Below, piece after piece: positions 36,701 through 45,759 of a stretch of 64,000 bases of DNA. The stretch comes from Liolophura sinensis (lineage: Eukaryota > Mollusca > Polyplacophora > Chitonida > Chitonidae). Both the position numbers and the translations under genes were made by a program. Below the pieces are notes generated by a model. That model saw only the letters and a list, made by a program, of their open reading frames with translations. It had not been told where the DNA came from and ran no database searches. Positions within the stretch are counted from its first letter, which is position 1. Each line of letters opens with the position of its first letter. Location of the stretch: contig NC_088299.1 in assembly GCF_032854445.1 (NCBI RefSeq), positions 17,911,608-17,975,607 on the forward strand, given 5' to 3'.

Positions 36701-39700
36701 TATCTTTCCCTGACTCATCTGTATTGTCCAGGGAACCCTGTGTTGACTCTGTGTTATCTTCCCCTGATTGATCTGTATTGTCCAGAGAACCCTCTGTTGA
36801 CTCTGTGTTGTTTTTTCCTGGCTCATCTGTATTGTCCAGGGAACCCTGTGTTGACTCTGTGTTATCTTTCCCTGCCTCATCTGTATTGCCCAGAAAATCC
36901 TGTATTGACTCTGAGGTATCTCCCCCTGGCTCATTTATACTGTCCAGAGAATCCTGTGTTGAGTCTGTGTTATCTTTCCCTGATTCATCTGTACTGTCCA
37001 GAGAATCCTGTGTTGACTCTATGTTATCTTTCCCTGACTCATCTGTACTGTCCAGAGAATCCTGTGTTGACTCTATGTTATCTTTCCCTGACTCATCTGT
37101 ACTGTCCAGAGAATCCTGTGTTGACTCTATGTTATCTTTCCCTGACTCATCTGTACTGTCCAGAGAACCCTGTGTTGACTGTGTGTTGTTTTTTCCTGAC
37201 TCATCTGTATTGTCCAGAGAATCCTGTGTTGACTCTGTGTTATCCTTCCCTTCGTTATCAGTCTTGCCCTGAGAATACTGATCTGACCCCTGTTGAGAGG
37301 TAGACATTTCTGACGTAATGCCAACTCCATAGATGTACACTTTTATTAGTAAATGTGTTATCGTTTCGTTTTGAAGTATCACTGTCACACCTGACGAGTC
37401 ATTTTTCAGGCTTGCTGCTGCTAGTAATCTTTCTAATGATTGCAGTGGTGTTGCTCCTGCTTTCTCTACCAAGTGAAATGGTTGGATATCCAGGTTTCTG
37501 ATGTTTTTTGGAAACACTTGTCCTGCATTCTTTTTGGTATGTTCCAGTGATCGGTCAATTGAAGTGTCATCAGAGTCTCCAGCTGATCGCCCTGGAATTT
37601 GACCCAGCGACATTTCGTCTACATTTAAATGTTGTCGATTTGGATGTTGCGACAAATCGACTGTTTTTTCTGCAGAAAATGTCTTCTTTTCCCGTGGATA
37701 ATGGATGCTTAGCGGCCATGAATGTGCCACTCCGTTAATGTAGAGTTTTGGTAGTAACCTTTTTGATGGTTCATGTTGAAGTCCAAGCCTCTGTAGAAAA
37801 GATTCGTCTCGTACCTTTGCTCTTGCAGCTGGACGGTTCTTTGGGTGGTCTAATAATCCACCTGCTTGTACGTGTACATGGCGAGACTGGTTATTCTGAA
37901 TTGCTACGTGCTGTTCTAAAGTCCTGTGTGTCTGCTCTCTTGCACGTGTATCCCGTGGCTGAGTCTGAGTTTGGACCAACGGAACACTGTTTACATATGT
38001 GTATTCTCTGGAATGCTGTGGTGATTTCTTGGATTCTCCAGGCGAATCTCTTGCCGATGAATCACGGGATTGTTTCGGTGGGATCTGGTGAAAATCAATC
38101 ATCATGCGCTTTGCTAAACGTTCGTCAGCACGCTGTAACGACGGTTTCCTTGTGGCATGATGACGTGTCATTATGTTGACATTATCTGTAGAAAAAGGTG
38201 AATCTTTGTTAGAGAGTGTTTGTACATCTATTCTGACCTTTACGCGTGCTTCGTCGTTGTTGTGCTCTGGCGATTGATCGGACGATGTCGTCGGGTGCTG
38301 TGGAGACGATCTTGTGGATGTAGTATATTTTTCGATGGTAACTTGCTGATGCTCTTCAGTGCTCTTCAGAGAACGTGGCACAGATTCTCGATGAGTGATC
38401 GAATATCGTGATGTCCCATCAAGGTGTTCAACCTCTAAATCTTCTAGATGTTCAGAAGAACTTGACAAAAGATGTGGAAGTTTTGCGGAATGCACAGCTG
38501 CAACGTCCATTGCTAGTTTGTGTTGAGTTTTTTTATCCAACTGATCCGGGTGACTTGACCCGGGGTTTGGGGTCTGGTTAAACATTCTCGACAAACGAAT
38601 GGTGAAATGAATTGAAAATGAAGATTCCCCTGAACTGTCATCTGATTGATTCACATGTGCGCCGAAGGTTTCGTTAATGTGATTCTCGGATTGGTTTTTG
38701 GCTTCGTCCCAATTGGTTATTTCCGTTAGGTTTACTGGGTGTTGCCACGATGCACGTAACTGGTTTCGGGGCCGGGTTATCTCTTCGTGTTGTTGAATTG
38801 TGGGCATTGTGTGTCGGTAGTTCGTGTCGGATTCATTCCTGGACTCCATGTCTACAAAAGGCTGCCTTGTGGATAACTGTGACTTTTCATTTGAATGATG
38901 TGTTTGTGGATGCGACGTGTTATCTGGACGATCTCTTACTGCATACGACGTGTTCTCCGGATAATCCAATGTTGGATACGACGTGTTATCTGGATGATCT
39001 AATGCTGGATACGACGTGTTATCTGGATGCTCTGTTGCTGGATACGACGTGTTATCTGGATGCTCTGTTGCTGGATACGACGTGCTATCTGGATGATCTA
39101 ATGCTGGATACGACGTGTTATCTGGATGATCTAATGCGGGATACGACGTGCTATCTGGATCATCCAATGCGGGATACGACGTGTTATCGGGATGATCTAA
39201 TGCTGGATACGACGTGTTATCTGGATGCTCTGTTGCTGGATGCGACGTGCTATTTGGATGATATAATGCTGGATACAACGTGTTATCTGGATGATCTAAT
39301 GCTGGATACGACGTGTTATCTGGATGCTCTGTTGCTGGATACGATGTGCTATCTGGATGATCTAATGCTGGATACGACGTATTATCTTGATGTTCTAATG
39401 CCGGATATGACGTATGACCTGGATGCTTTGTTGCTGGATACGACGTGTTATCTGAAAAATGTGATCTTGGATGCGACGTGTTATCTGGATGCTCTGTTGC
39501 TGGATACGACGTGTTATCTGGATGCTTGGGTGCTGCATACGACGTGTTATCTGAATGATCTGATCCTGGATGCGACGTGCTATCTGGATGCTTTGTTGCT
39601 GGATGCGACGCGTTTTCTAGATGATCTGATGCTGGATACGACGTGTTATCTGGATGCTCTGTTGCTGGAAACGACGTGTTATCTGGATGCTCTAATGCTG

Positions 39701-40508
39701 GATACGATGTGTTATCTGCATGATCTGTAGCTGGATACGAAGTGTTATCTGGTTGATTTGACGCTGGATACGACGTGTTATCTGGATGATCTGATGCTGG
39801 AGATAACGTGTAATCTGAACGATCTGATGCTGGATACGACGTGTTATCTGGGTGATGTGAGGCTGAAAATGACGTATTATCTGGATTATCTGGTGCTAGA
39901 TGTGACGTTTCATCTGGCTGGTCGACTGGTAAATATGAGGTTTCACGTGGATGGCCGGTTAGTTTGTGGGGCGTTTCTTCTTGGTGTCCTGTTGATTGAT
40001 ACGGCGTTTTATCTGGCTTATCTGTTGATCTCTGCACCTCAGTCTGCGATGTTTCATCCGGATGTCCTCCTAGTCCATGCGACGTTTTATCTGGCTTATC
40101 CGTTGGTCGATGCTGGTTGATGGTCCGTAATGCTGATACACCTGGCTTGTATGTACTGGACTCTCCTGTGGTCACTGCCTTCTTTGTTAGTGGTTGCCAC
40201 GTTTCATCTTCCCGGTACTTTTGCCTGACTGACTTTACACCCAGGAAGTATTTTGGTCGTTGTGACAATATATGGGGCTGATCTGTATGTAGTTCTGACG
40301 ATATTTCCGCATTTCCGCTCTGGCCTGATTTATCAACAAGTCTGTGGTAGCCCATTAACATGGGAAATCCAACAATACCGTAGTCTGTGTTGTCGGCTAT
40401 CGGAAAAGGTCGAATTTCATCCGGTATTGGCCAGAAAAAGCCATGAGCTGAGACAATAAAAGTGACCAGTAATGCGGCCTGATGTGGGACATAAACCTCG
40501 GCCTCCAT
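27432..40508 (-). CDS. Giant secreted repeat protein, about 2979 residues, five exons
   Basis: Exons (minus strand): 40508-32150, 30068-29884, 29241-29084, 28297-28122 and 27493-27432 (stop TGA). All junctions are GT-AG and phases match (1, 0, 2, 1). The total is 8940 nt. Residues 1-23 form a signal peptide (basic-poor start, AALLVTFIVS core, AHG at the cleavage point). In order come a Lys/Pro-rich part with PDKT and PDET motifs (about 135-205), about 30 copies of an 11-residue HPDNTSYPALD repeat (about 205-535), a Ser/Gln/His-rich linker, about 35 copies of an 18-residue acidic DESGKDNTESTQDSLD-type repeat (about 1080-1745), a pair of long repeats of about 265 residues (about 1870-2400), a further disordered stretch, and a C-terminal domain of 193 residues spread over the four small exons. 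Most of it should be disordered and extracellular. Shell or byssus matrix, mucus or adhesive roles are possible but only inferred from composition. I do not recognise a named family. Confidence 0.88.
28302..28482. repeat. 29-bp tandem repeat next to the exon-4 acceptor
   Basis: Six units of CAGACCAGATGTAACGTGTA plus TATCATATA. The first unit begins 5 bp from exon 4 of the giant protein gene, so on the minus strand the splice acceptor TCTGTATATTTCAG is itself a variant of the repeat unit (CTG, TATAT). Confidence 0.92.
28540..28905. repeat. 32-bp tandem repeat in intron 3 of the giant protein gene
   Basis: The unit is TCTGGTTCGGTTGGTGTGGT plus TTTACACCTCAA. About ten units; those on the left are more diverged (TGCTTCGGCTGGTGTGTTTC). 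The frame shifts between copies, which shows it is non-coding. Confidence 0.9.
29470..29650 (+). mobile_element. Degraded SINE-B-like copy in intron 2 of the giant protein gene
   Basis: A B-box-like CGTGTTCGAATCCAG head, then GGGCAAACCGG, CGACGTTATATAAGTGAAAA, ATTCTTGA and a final TATGAAATAAACAT. Blocks are in the right order but the middle has diverged. Confidence 0.5.
30567..30798. repeat. Two (TA)n tracts, the second inside a 28-bp perfect inverted repeat
   Basis: The first (TA)n spans about 30567-30641. The second (about 30685-30771, one G at about 30700) is flanked by AACTAGGCAATTACACGGTT plus TTGAACTA at 30659-30686 and its exact complement at 30771-30798. The 140-bp palindrome can fold into one long hairpin or cruciform. 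It lies in intron 1 of the giant protein gene. Confidence 0.95.
30799..31961. other. Remainder of intron 1 of the giant protein gene
   Basis: AT-rich intron sequence. I see no further exon, SINE or tandem repeat here. Confidence 0.5.
32150..40508 (-). CDS. Exon 1 of the giant secreted protein (8359 nt)
   Basis: One uninterrupted exon of 2786 codons plus one base. It starts at the ATG whose product begins MEAEVYVPHQAALLVT and ends at a strong donor, ACAG followed by GTAAGAAAAC on the minus strand (donor bases 32149-32145). The frame stays open to 31962 past this donor, but the tail after it (GKKTNLINFSVINCAENDLK) changes character and the downstream exons join in phase, so I place the exon end at 32150. 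The antisense strand is open for 613 codons across the repeats, a by-product of the period being a multiple of three. Confidence 0.88.
33290..34900 (-). repeat. Long coding repeat, two copies of about 265 residues
   Basis: Copy A (about 34900-34110) and copy B (about 34075-33300) share in order a (V/I)D(V/I)(Q/R)TL-GxHYS start, RTQYS or RTSYS, LLTNxQKT, DFSVDNVSSNQTTEQ or DFNINNVSSNQSSEQ, GLSGDTWK, KPLESTNV or KPLDSTNV, the LLLxVYhDGV cassette and NIGEKMTN or NIGETTTN. Identity is perhaps 45-50% by eye, so this duplication is much older than the short repeats. Confidence 0.85.
35280..37265 (-). repeat. 54-bp coding repeat, 18-residue acidic Ser/Thr/Asp array
   Basis: The translated unit is DSTDESGKDNTESTQDSL with Gly for the last Asp in many copies and GED or KNN variants. 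About 35 copies. Asn-Asn-Thr in the KNNTQS variants makes an N-glycosylation sequon. Ser-Gly-Glu in the GED variants matches S-x-E, the motif of the secretory kinase Fam20C. Two copies of a 25-residue cassette ending YLLIQVYIDGVGIASQ interrupt the array at about 35734 and 36106, 372 bp apart, which shows a block duplication. Confidence 0.93.
38903..39900 (-). repeat. 33-bp coding repeat, 11-residue N-glycosylation-sequon array
   Basis: The translated unit is HPDNTSYPALD with variants EHPDNTSYPAT, DHPDSTSYPAT and NQPDNTSYPAS. Most units carry Asn-Thr-Ser, an N-X-S/T sequon, giving roughly 25 candidate N-glycan sites at 11-residue spacing. In the DNA the complement reads GGATACGACGTGTTATCTGG plus ATGATCTAATGCT. 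Edges decay into diverged units at both ends (for example RDRPDNTSHPQTHHS at the distal end). Confidence 0.93.
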
Positions 40509-40636
40509 GCTACACCGCTGCTAGGTCTAATAGCCAGGAGAACAGCCGGGTTTGGTGTAAGCCACACAATGCCACATTCCTCTGACATTCCCGGTGGGTT
40601 ATAGAGTATCCATAATCATCACTGTTTGCGTCTTTC

Positions 40637-40644
40637 TTTATAAA
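40637..40644 (-). promoter_or_regulatory. Possible TATA box of the giant protein gene
   Basis: TTTATAAA about 130 bp before the ATG at 40508. With a start site about 30 bp downstream the 5' UTR would be about 100 nt. A TATA box fits a regulated, tissue-specific secretory gene. An out-of-frame ATG at 40588 would precede the main start. Confidence 0.35.
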
Positions 40645-40807
40645 CAAATATAGCAGAGCTGTTCATAGAGCAATCTGTTTACAGCTATCAGAACGGATGA
40701 GCGCATGCAGGGCATTGACAATTACAGGATATTTTGAGAGAGGAGAGAATCAACTACAACAAATGTACATATACCTGTATATCGACACAGCACATAAACC
40801 AGCGTGA

Positions 40808-41025
40808 CGAAGGAGCCTATCAACAATGTGGTCGCTGTGAGTTCAAGTCCAGCTCATGCTGACTTCCTTTCCGGCCGTACGTTGGAACGTCTCTCAGCAA
40901 CCTGCGGATAGTCGTGGGTTTCCGCCGGGCTCTCACCGGTTTCCTCCCACCATAATGTCGCCGTCGTATAAGTGAAATATTCTTGAGTATGGCGTAAACG
41001 CCAGTCAAATAAATAAATAAATCAT
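40808..41025 (+). mobile_element. SINE-B, near full length
   Basis: Head CAATGTGGTCGCTGTGAGTT then CAAGTCCAGCTCATGC (B-box-like), body GGCCGTACGTTGGAACGTCT, CCGGTTTCCTCCCACCATAA, GTCGTATAAGTGAAATATTC, and tail GAGTATGGCGTAAACGCCAG plus TCAAATAAATAAATAAAT. It is one of the cleanest copies in the window and a good reference for the family. Confidence 0.9.
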
Positions 41026-41353
41026 AAACCAAGGCATGTGCCATTCTGGAAAGCCGTTATAGGCATCACTGTGCGCTGTGCTCACCTTAAACACTCACTA
41101 ACCAGCAATAAACGAAGTGACCACAAGAGGCATCTTCCGGTAAATCTGTTCCTTGAGTGATGACAGGTTTCGTGTCCTGATAACCGATTAATCTGTAATC
41201 AGGAACGGATTAATCCATTAAAATGATGACGATTAAGCTCGTCAACACTCAGGAAGAGATTTAAGTAACCTAAAAATGATAATTGTTTTAAAGGATACAT
41301 GAAACGCACGTTTTTTTTTCTATTTCTTAATACGGAGTATATGATGTCGCCTA

Positions 41354-41394
41354 ATCCTCATAAGTAAACTTATGAGGCATATAAAATATGCCTC
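41354..41394. repeat. Pair of overlapping small palindromes
   Basis: CCTCATAAGT-AA-ACTTATGAGG is followed at once by GAGGCATAT-AA-ATATGCCTC, sharing the GAGG. Both could form short hairpins. No function is evident. Confidence 0.6.
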
Positions 41395-41545
41395 ATATAT
41401 GAATTTTTTCTTCTACACTTTTGGCACATCTTTCTTCATTTTCCTTAAAACTCTTCGTTTTATTATACTGTACCTTTTTGTGTAACCTTTAATGAGTTTG
41501 TGAGAGGTGTGGGATTTATTTTTATATTCAGGATTGGTAAATATA

Positions 41546-42160
41546 AGATCTAAACAAACTGAAAGAACAAAACAAACTACGTCTAGGTCATAAAATGTAT
41601 ATAAGCTCATTGAGTATATGATGTCAAAGCTCATTGGGTAATACAATAATGGTTGATGAGGTTTCTATCTGATGTATCTGTCTGGCACGTGTTCAGTGGA
41701 ATGTCTGATATCAAAGCTCATGGGGTAATGCAGTCATGGTTTGATGAGATCTCTATCTGATGTATCTGTCTGGCACGTGTTCAGTGGAATGTCTGATATC
41801 AAAGCTCATGAGGTAATACAATAATGGTTGATGAGGTTTCTATCTGATGTATCTGTCTGGCACGTGTTCAGTGGAATGTCTGATATCAAAGCTCATGGGG
41901 TAATGCAGTCATGGTTTGATGAGATCTCTATCTGATGTATCTGTTTGGCACGTGTTCAGTGGAATGTCTGATATCAAAGCTCATGAGGTAATACAATGAT
42001 GGTTGATGAGGTTTCTATTAGATGTATCTGTCTGGCACGTGTTCAGTGGAATGTCTGATATCAAAGCTCATGAGGTAATACAATAATGGTTGATGAGGTT
42101 TCTATCTGATCTAAAGATCTAAACAAACTGAAAGAACAAAACAAACGTCGAGGTCATAAA
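41546..42160. repeat. 87-bp minisatellite (array 1, about 5.7 units) with duplicated flanks
   Basis: The unit contains GGCACGTGTTCAGTGGAATG, TCTGATATCAAAGCTCATGA, GGTAATACAATAATGGTTGA, TGAGGTTTCTATCTGATG. Each complete unit carries the E-box CACGTG. The array (41611-42110) is flanked by direct repeats: AGATCTAAACAAACTGAAAG, AACAAAACAAAC and AGGTCATAAAAT occur at 41548-41595 and again at 42114-42162. Confidence 0.95.
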
Positions 42161-42326
42161 ATTTCCACGTATTTCCAGATCTATAAATCACTTAGAGTGT
42201 ATTTTGACTTTTTCTCCATGCGATTAACTACATGTATATTCAGTTTTAAACTTGGGTTGATTTATGTGTATATGTGTCATATGTACCCGTTGATCATAGG
42301 ACGCTCGTACATACACGTCATATATA

Positions 42327-42374
42327 TATATGTGTGTGTGGGGGGGGGGGGGGGTTGCGTGCGTGCGTGCGTGC

Positions 42375-42405
<31 letters not shown>
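42327..42405. repeat. Compound microsatellite: TA, GT, G-run, GTGC and GT blocks
   Basis: TATATATATGTGTGTGTG, then about 14 consecutive G, then TTGCGTGCGTGC repeats and a (GT)n. It directly precedes the 70-bp array. Confidence 0.97.
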
Positions 42406-43118
42406 CTTGTAACGGCCCCCGATGCCTGTAAGAGGTGTCGCCATGGAAGTACACACAGCAGGCCACGATCAGTTTGTACAAGCGGCCGAGGATGCCTGTA
42501 CCGTTGTCGCCATAGTATTACACACAAGCCACGATCAGTTTGTACAAGCGGCCCCCGATGCTTGTAACAGGTGTCGCCATAGTATTACACACAACAAGCC
42601 ACGATCAGTTTGTACAAGCGGCCCCCGATGCTTGTAACAGGTGTCGCCATGGTCGTACACAGAACAGGCCACGATCAGTTTGTACAAGCGGCCCCCGATG
42701 CTTATAACAGGTGTCGCCATGGTAGTACACACGACAGGCCACGATCAGTTTGTACAAGCGGCCCGATGCTTGTATCAGGTGTAGCCATGGTTGTACACAC
42801 GACAGGCCACGATCAGTTTGTACAAGCGGACCCGATGTTTGTAACAGGGGTCGTTATGGTAGTACACTCAACAGGCCACCCTGAAGCCTCTCACTAATGC
42901 AGTCGCTGTGAGAGAGTCCAGCTCATTCTAGCCTCCTCTCCCGCCGTACGTAGGAAGGTCTGTAAGCAACCTACGGATGGTCGTGGGTTTCCCCCGGGGT
43001 TTCCCTTCCACCATAATGCTGGCCACCGTCGTATAAGTGACATATTCTTGAGTATGGCGTAAAACGTCAATCAAGTAAATAAATAAATCGACAGGCCACG
43101 ATCAGTTTGTACAAGCGC
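42406..43118. repeat. 70-bp minisatellite interrupted by a SINE
   Basis: The unit includes GTAACAGGTGTCGCCATGG, TAGTACACACGACAGGCCAC and GATCAGTTTGTACAAGCGG plus CCCCCGATGCTT. Nearly seven units lie before the SINE-B at 42880-43090, and the end of the broken unit continues after it. Confidence 0.95.
42880..43090 (+). mobile_element. SINE-B inserted into the 70-bp array
   Basis: A full set of SINE-B blocks (CCTCTCACTAATGCAGTCGC, CCGCCGTACGTAGGAAGGTC, ATAATGCTGGCCACCGTCGT, GAGTATGGCGTAAAACGTCA, AATAAATAAAT). It is flanked by ACAGGCCAC at 42871-42879 and 43091-43099, which is part of the array unit and serves as the target-site duplication. Confidence 0.9.
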
Positions 43119-43431
43119 CTGTATATCACTAAGTTGTACCATTTACGGAGTGTTTCTATAGTTAATTACTACAGTTATAAGCTGTTATAAATGTCGGTTT
43201 ATCCGAGTAGTCTTGGCTGTGACAATTTGGATATTTGGACCGATTTATATACTCCCACAGCAGTTACAATGAACTGAGCCAACTATTGCTTAGTATAATA
43301 CGAAGTCTATTATAGGCCTAATTAAAACTTACTGATATTATAAACATAGCTAGGCCTACATGTAGCCTACCGGTATTGGTTGGCTGGGGTTTGTGGGGGA
43401 GGTTATACCGGAAGACGAGTTGATTGTCAAA

Positions 43432-43483
43432 ATGGCGGCTGAAACATATCGGAAACAGGTACAGACAAAACTGGAAATGTTGT
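43432..43483 (+). other. Candidate 5' exon of the SLC66A2 gene, with upstream ORF
   Basis: CAAAATGGCGGCTGAAACAT gives an ATG in good context, followed by two possible donors: CAG/GTACAG (43458) and a stronger TGT/GTGAGT (43483). A 5' exon must exist because the exon holding the SLC66A2 start codon begins with a strong acceptor at 47151-47152. With either donor the ATG here opens only a short upstream frame. With the first donor that frame ends in a TGA that overlaps the main ATG (ATGA at 47272-47275). The exon start is not defined. It could also be the first exon of another gene. Confidence 0.4.
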
Positions 43484-44716
43484 GTGAGTGGATTGTGTAA
43501 TTGTTAGACGACATCTTCGTGTCAGTGAATATACGTGTTAATGACGTATTTCTTCTTGAATACATTGGAAACGTTCTGAATCGTTAAATGTCTGTCAGAT
43601 AGTTGACGTGGGGGCGATTAGTGTAGGGTCATAAAACGTCCAGTTTTCGTGACGATGTCCGCAAACGACAAGTTTCATATGCGAAGAGTCAGCAGAGAAT
43701 GAGCAAAACGTGTTTATGGCGACTGTGTGCTGGTAAGACAGGCGGATATTCTAAATTTTTTTTAATAAGGGTGTTGATCAAACTTTTCAAATTGTTTTTA
43801 AGGCTGTCTGTATAGAGCTAGTCCCCAAAGACTCCGACTTCTTTTCTTATATTGGCCTAGCGTCATTCGAGTCTCGGCGCTAACAGTATTTATTTCATAC
43901 TCTTCGAAGGTCCAAGCCATTTCTTTTTGTTATCAAACAAGTCTCCTTCAAGTGAAAGGCACCAACCTAAAGACCTGCTTTATGAACCCACCATACTGCC
44001 ACCATATGTCTCTGCTCGATTGAGAATAGATTTATTATATCCATGAAGGCTTCCACGGCACACGCTCCTTGGCTCTGGCCACCATCCTCAAAGCCCAAAG
44101 GTAAGCTAGACATTCTAACCATACTGCCCAGCTTCAGTCGTATGGACTACCACGTGAGCGATTTGACTGAAAGAAACAGCTCAAACCCTATACTTAATGT
44201 TTGCTATCCACCGATTCCCTGATAGGGACAAACTGTAAACATGTCAAAGCCGGCATAGGTAAACCATCATTCAGCAGTAGTCAAGCTGTATAAACTTTTG
44301 ATTCGGGCGAACCAAACTAACGTCTGCCATGTTTTGAATTTTTCTCTCAACTTCGGGCAGGGTGATGGGCTGCGAAAATTTTATCGCACCCATAATAATG
44401 TAATGGTAGAAATGTTCAGCTTAGCTGTGGGCTTTAAACATGATGGCCAAAGCCGAAGGGTATGTACTGTGGAAGCCTTCATGGCTATAATAAATCCATT
44501 CTAAAGTGAATAGCGACATACGGTGACGGTTAGGTGGGTGCGATAAGCAGGTCTTTAGATTGGTGTCTTACATGAAACTTGTTTGATAACAAAGAGAATT
44601 GATCTGGACATTCGTGGAGTAGGAAAGTAATATTGTTAGCGTGTAGACTCCCATGATGCTAGGCCAATGTAAGAAAATGAGTTGGAAAATGAGTTCTGTG
44701 ATCACAAAAGTCTTTG

Positions 44717-45084
44717 TGACCGGCCCGAATAGCACAGTTGGTAGAGCGTCCGCTTCGGGACCGGTAGATCCAGGATCAATCCTTGATCGAGTCAGACCTA
44801 AGACTTTAAAAGAGGAAGTTGTAACTTCCTCGCTTGGCGTTCAGCATGAAGGGGATAGTGCAACGACTGGTTGACCTGTATCAGTATAATGGCTCGGGCG
44901 GGGCGGCTTACTTGCCTTTGGTAAGTCGTCTCAGTGAAGCAGCACTAAATAAAAGAGGGGTGGAAATCCGTCCTGCAACAAGGAGGCACATTACACGTAC
45001 ATGCACCCTAATGATTCCTTCGTCGTCATATGACTGAAAAATTGTTGAGTACGACGTTAAACCCCAAGCACTCACTCACTCACT
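44717..45084 (+). mobile_element. SINE-A, complete, with 12-bp target-site duplication
   Basis: The tRNA-derived head has an A box (TAGCACAGTTGGTAGAGCG) and a B-box-like GATCCAGGATCAATCC. The body has GAGGAAGTTGTAACTTCCTC (a short palindrome), GGCTCGGGCGGGGCGGCTTA and GGAAATCCGTCCTGCAACAA. The 3' end is GTTGAGTACGACGTTAAACC plus CCAAGCACTCACTCACTCA. Perfect duplications CAAAAGTCTTTG lie at 44705-44716 and 45085-45096. The length of 368 bp is long for a SINE but fits a tRNA head, a conserved central part and a tail. It lies in the first intron of SLC66A2. Confidence 0.95.
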
Positions 45085-45759
45085 CAAAAGTCTTTGCAAA
45101 ATGAACCAATACATGCATTTAGCAGGCAAAACTCAAATAAATTATCTTCACCAAGACATTCAGTGTTCTCCTGCCAATTTTTTCCACATTCTGTAGCCTT
45201 TACGACTAGTAAATCCAAGATAATTTACAGTTGTGACTTACGCTCCCATGCCATGTCAACATTGTGACCTAAAAAATGTGGTTGTTGCTCAACTCACATG
45301 CATGTTGCTTTAAAAGTCAGAGACATATACTAGCCACCCCCATGGTCAAGTGAAATGAAGTGGTTATATGGACAGTTATAGGGACTAGGTTTATCCTTTT
45401 GATAGTCAATGAGCCCTGTCTCAGATGTTCATTTACGCCCCACCCCCACCCCCAACCATCTTAAAAATGAGAGATTGGCCTTAGACTAATAGATACCAGA
45501 TTATGACATCAAAGTGACATCATTCTGTTGCTGTAACATTGTATCTCGAAATCTGAAATGGTCACACTGTGAATATGTGCGTACTTCTGTTTGAACTTAG
45601 TGACGGTTGAGAGAGAAGATTCTTTTCGATATGCTGACTGCAGTGGAACTATTCAGTGTGTCTGTATTTGCTTATTTGTCAGTTGATGTTTTACTTTAAT
45701 GAAAACCAGAGGGGCCATAAGCAAACAACATGTGTCCAAAATTAACACACTGTCGATTA

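Noticed and set aside
35462-37303. Plus-strand open frame of 613 codons, LTLCYLSLTHLYCPENPV-type repeats
   Set aside because: Antisense to the 54-bp coding repeat of the giant secreted protein. The minus-strand frame has the signal peptide, the long continuation and spliced C-terminus.
38750-39730. Plus-strand open frame of 326 codons, LDTTCYLDDLM-type repeats
   Set aside because: Antisense shadow of the 33-bp coding repeat.
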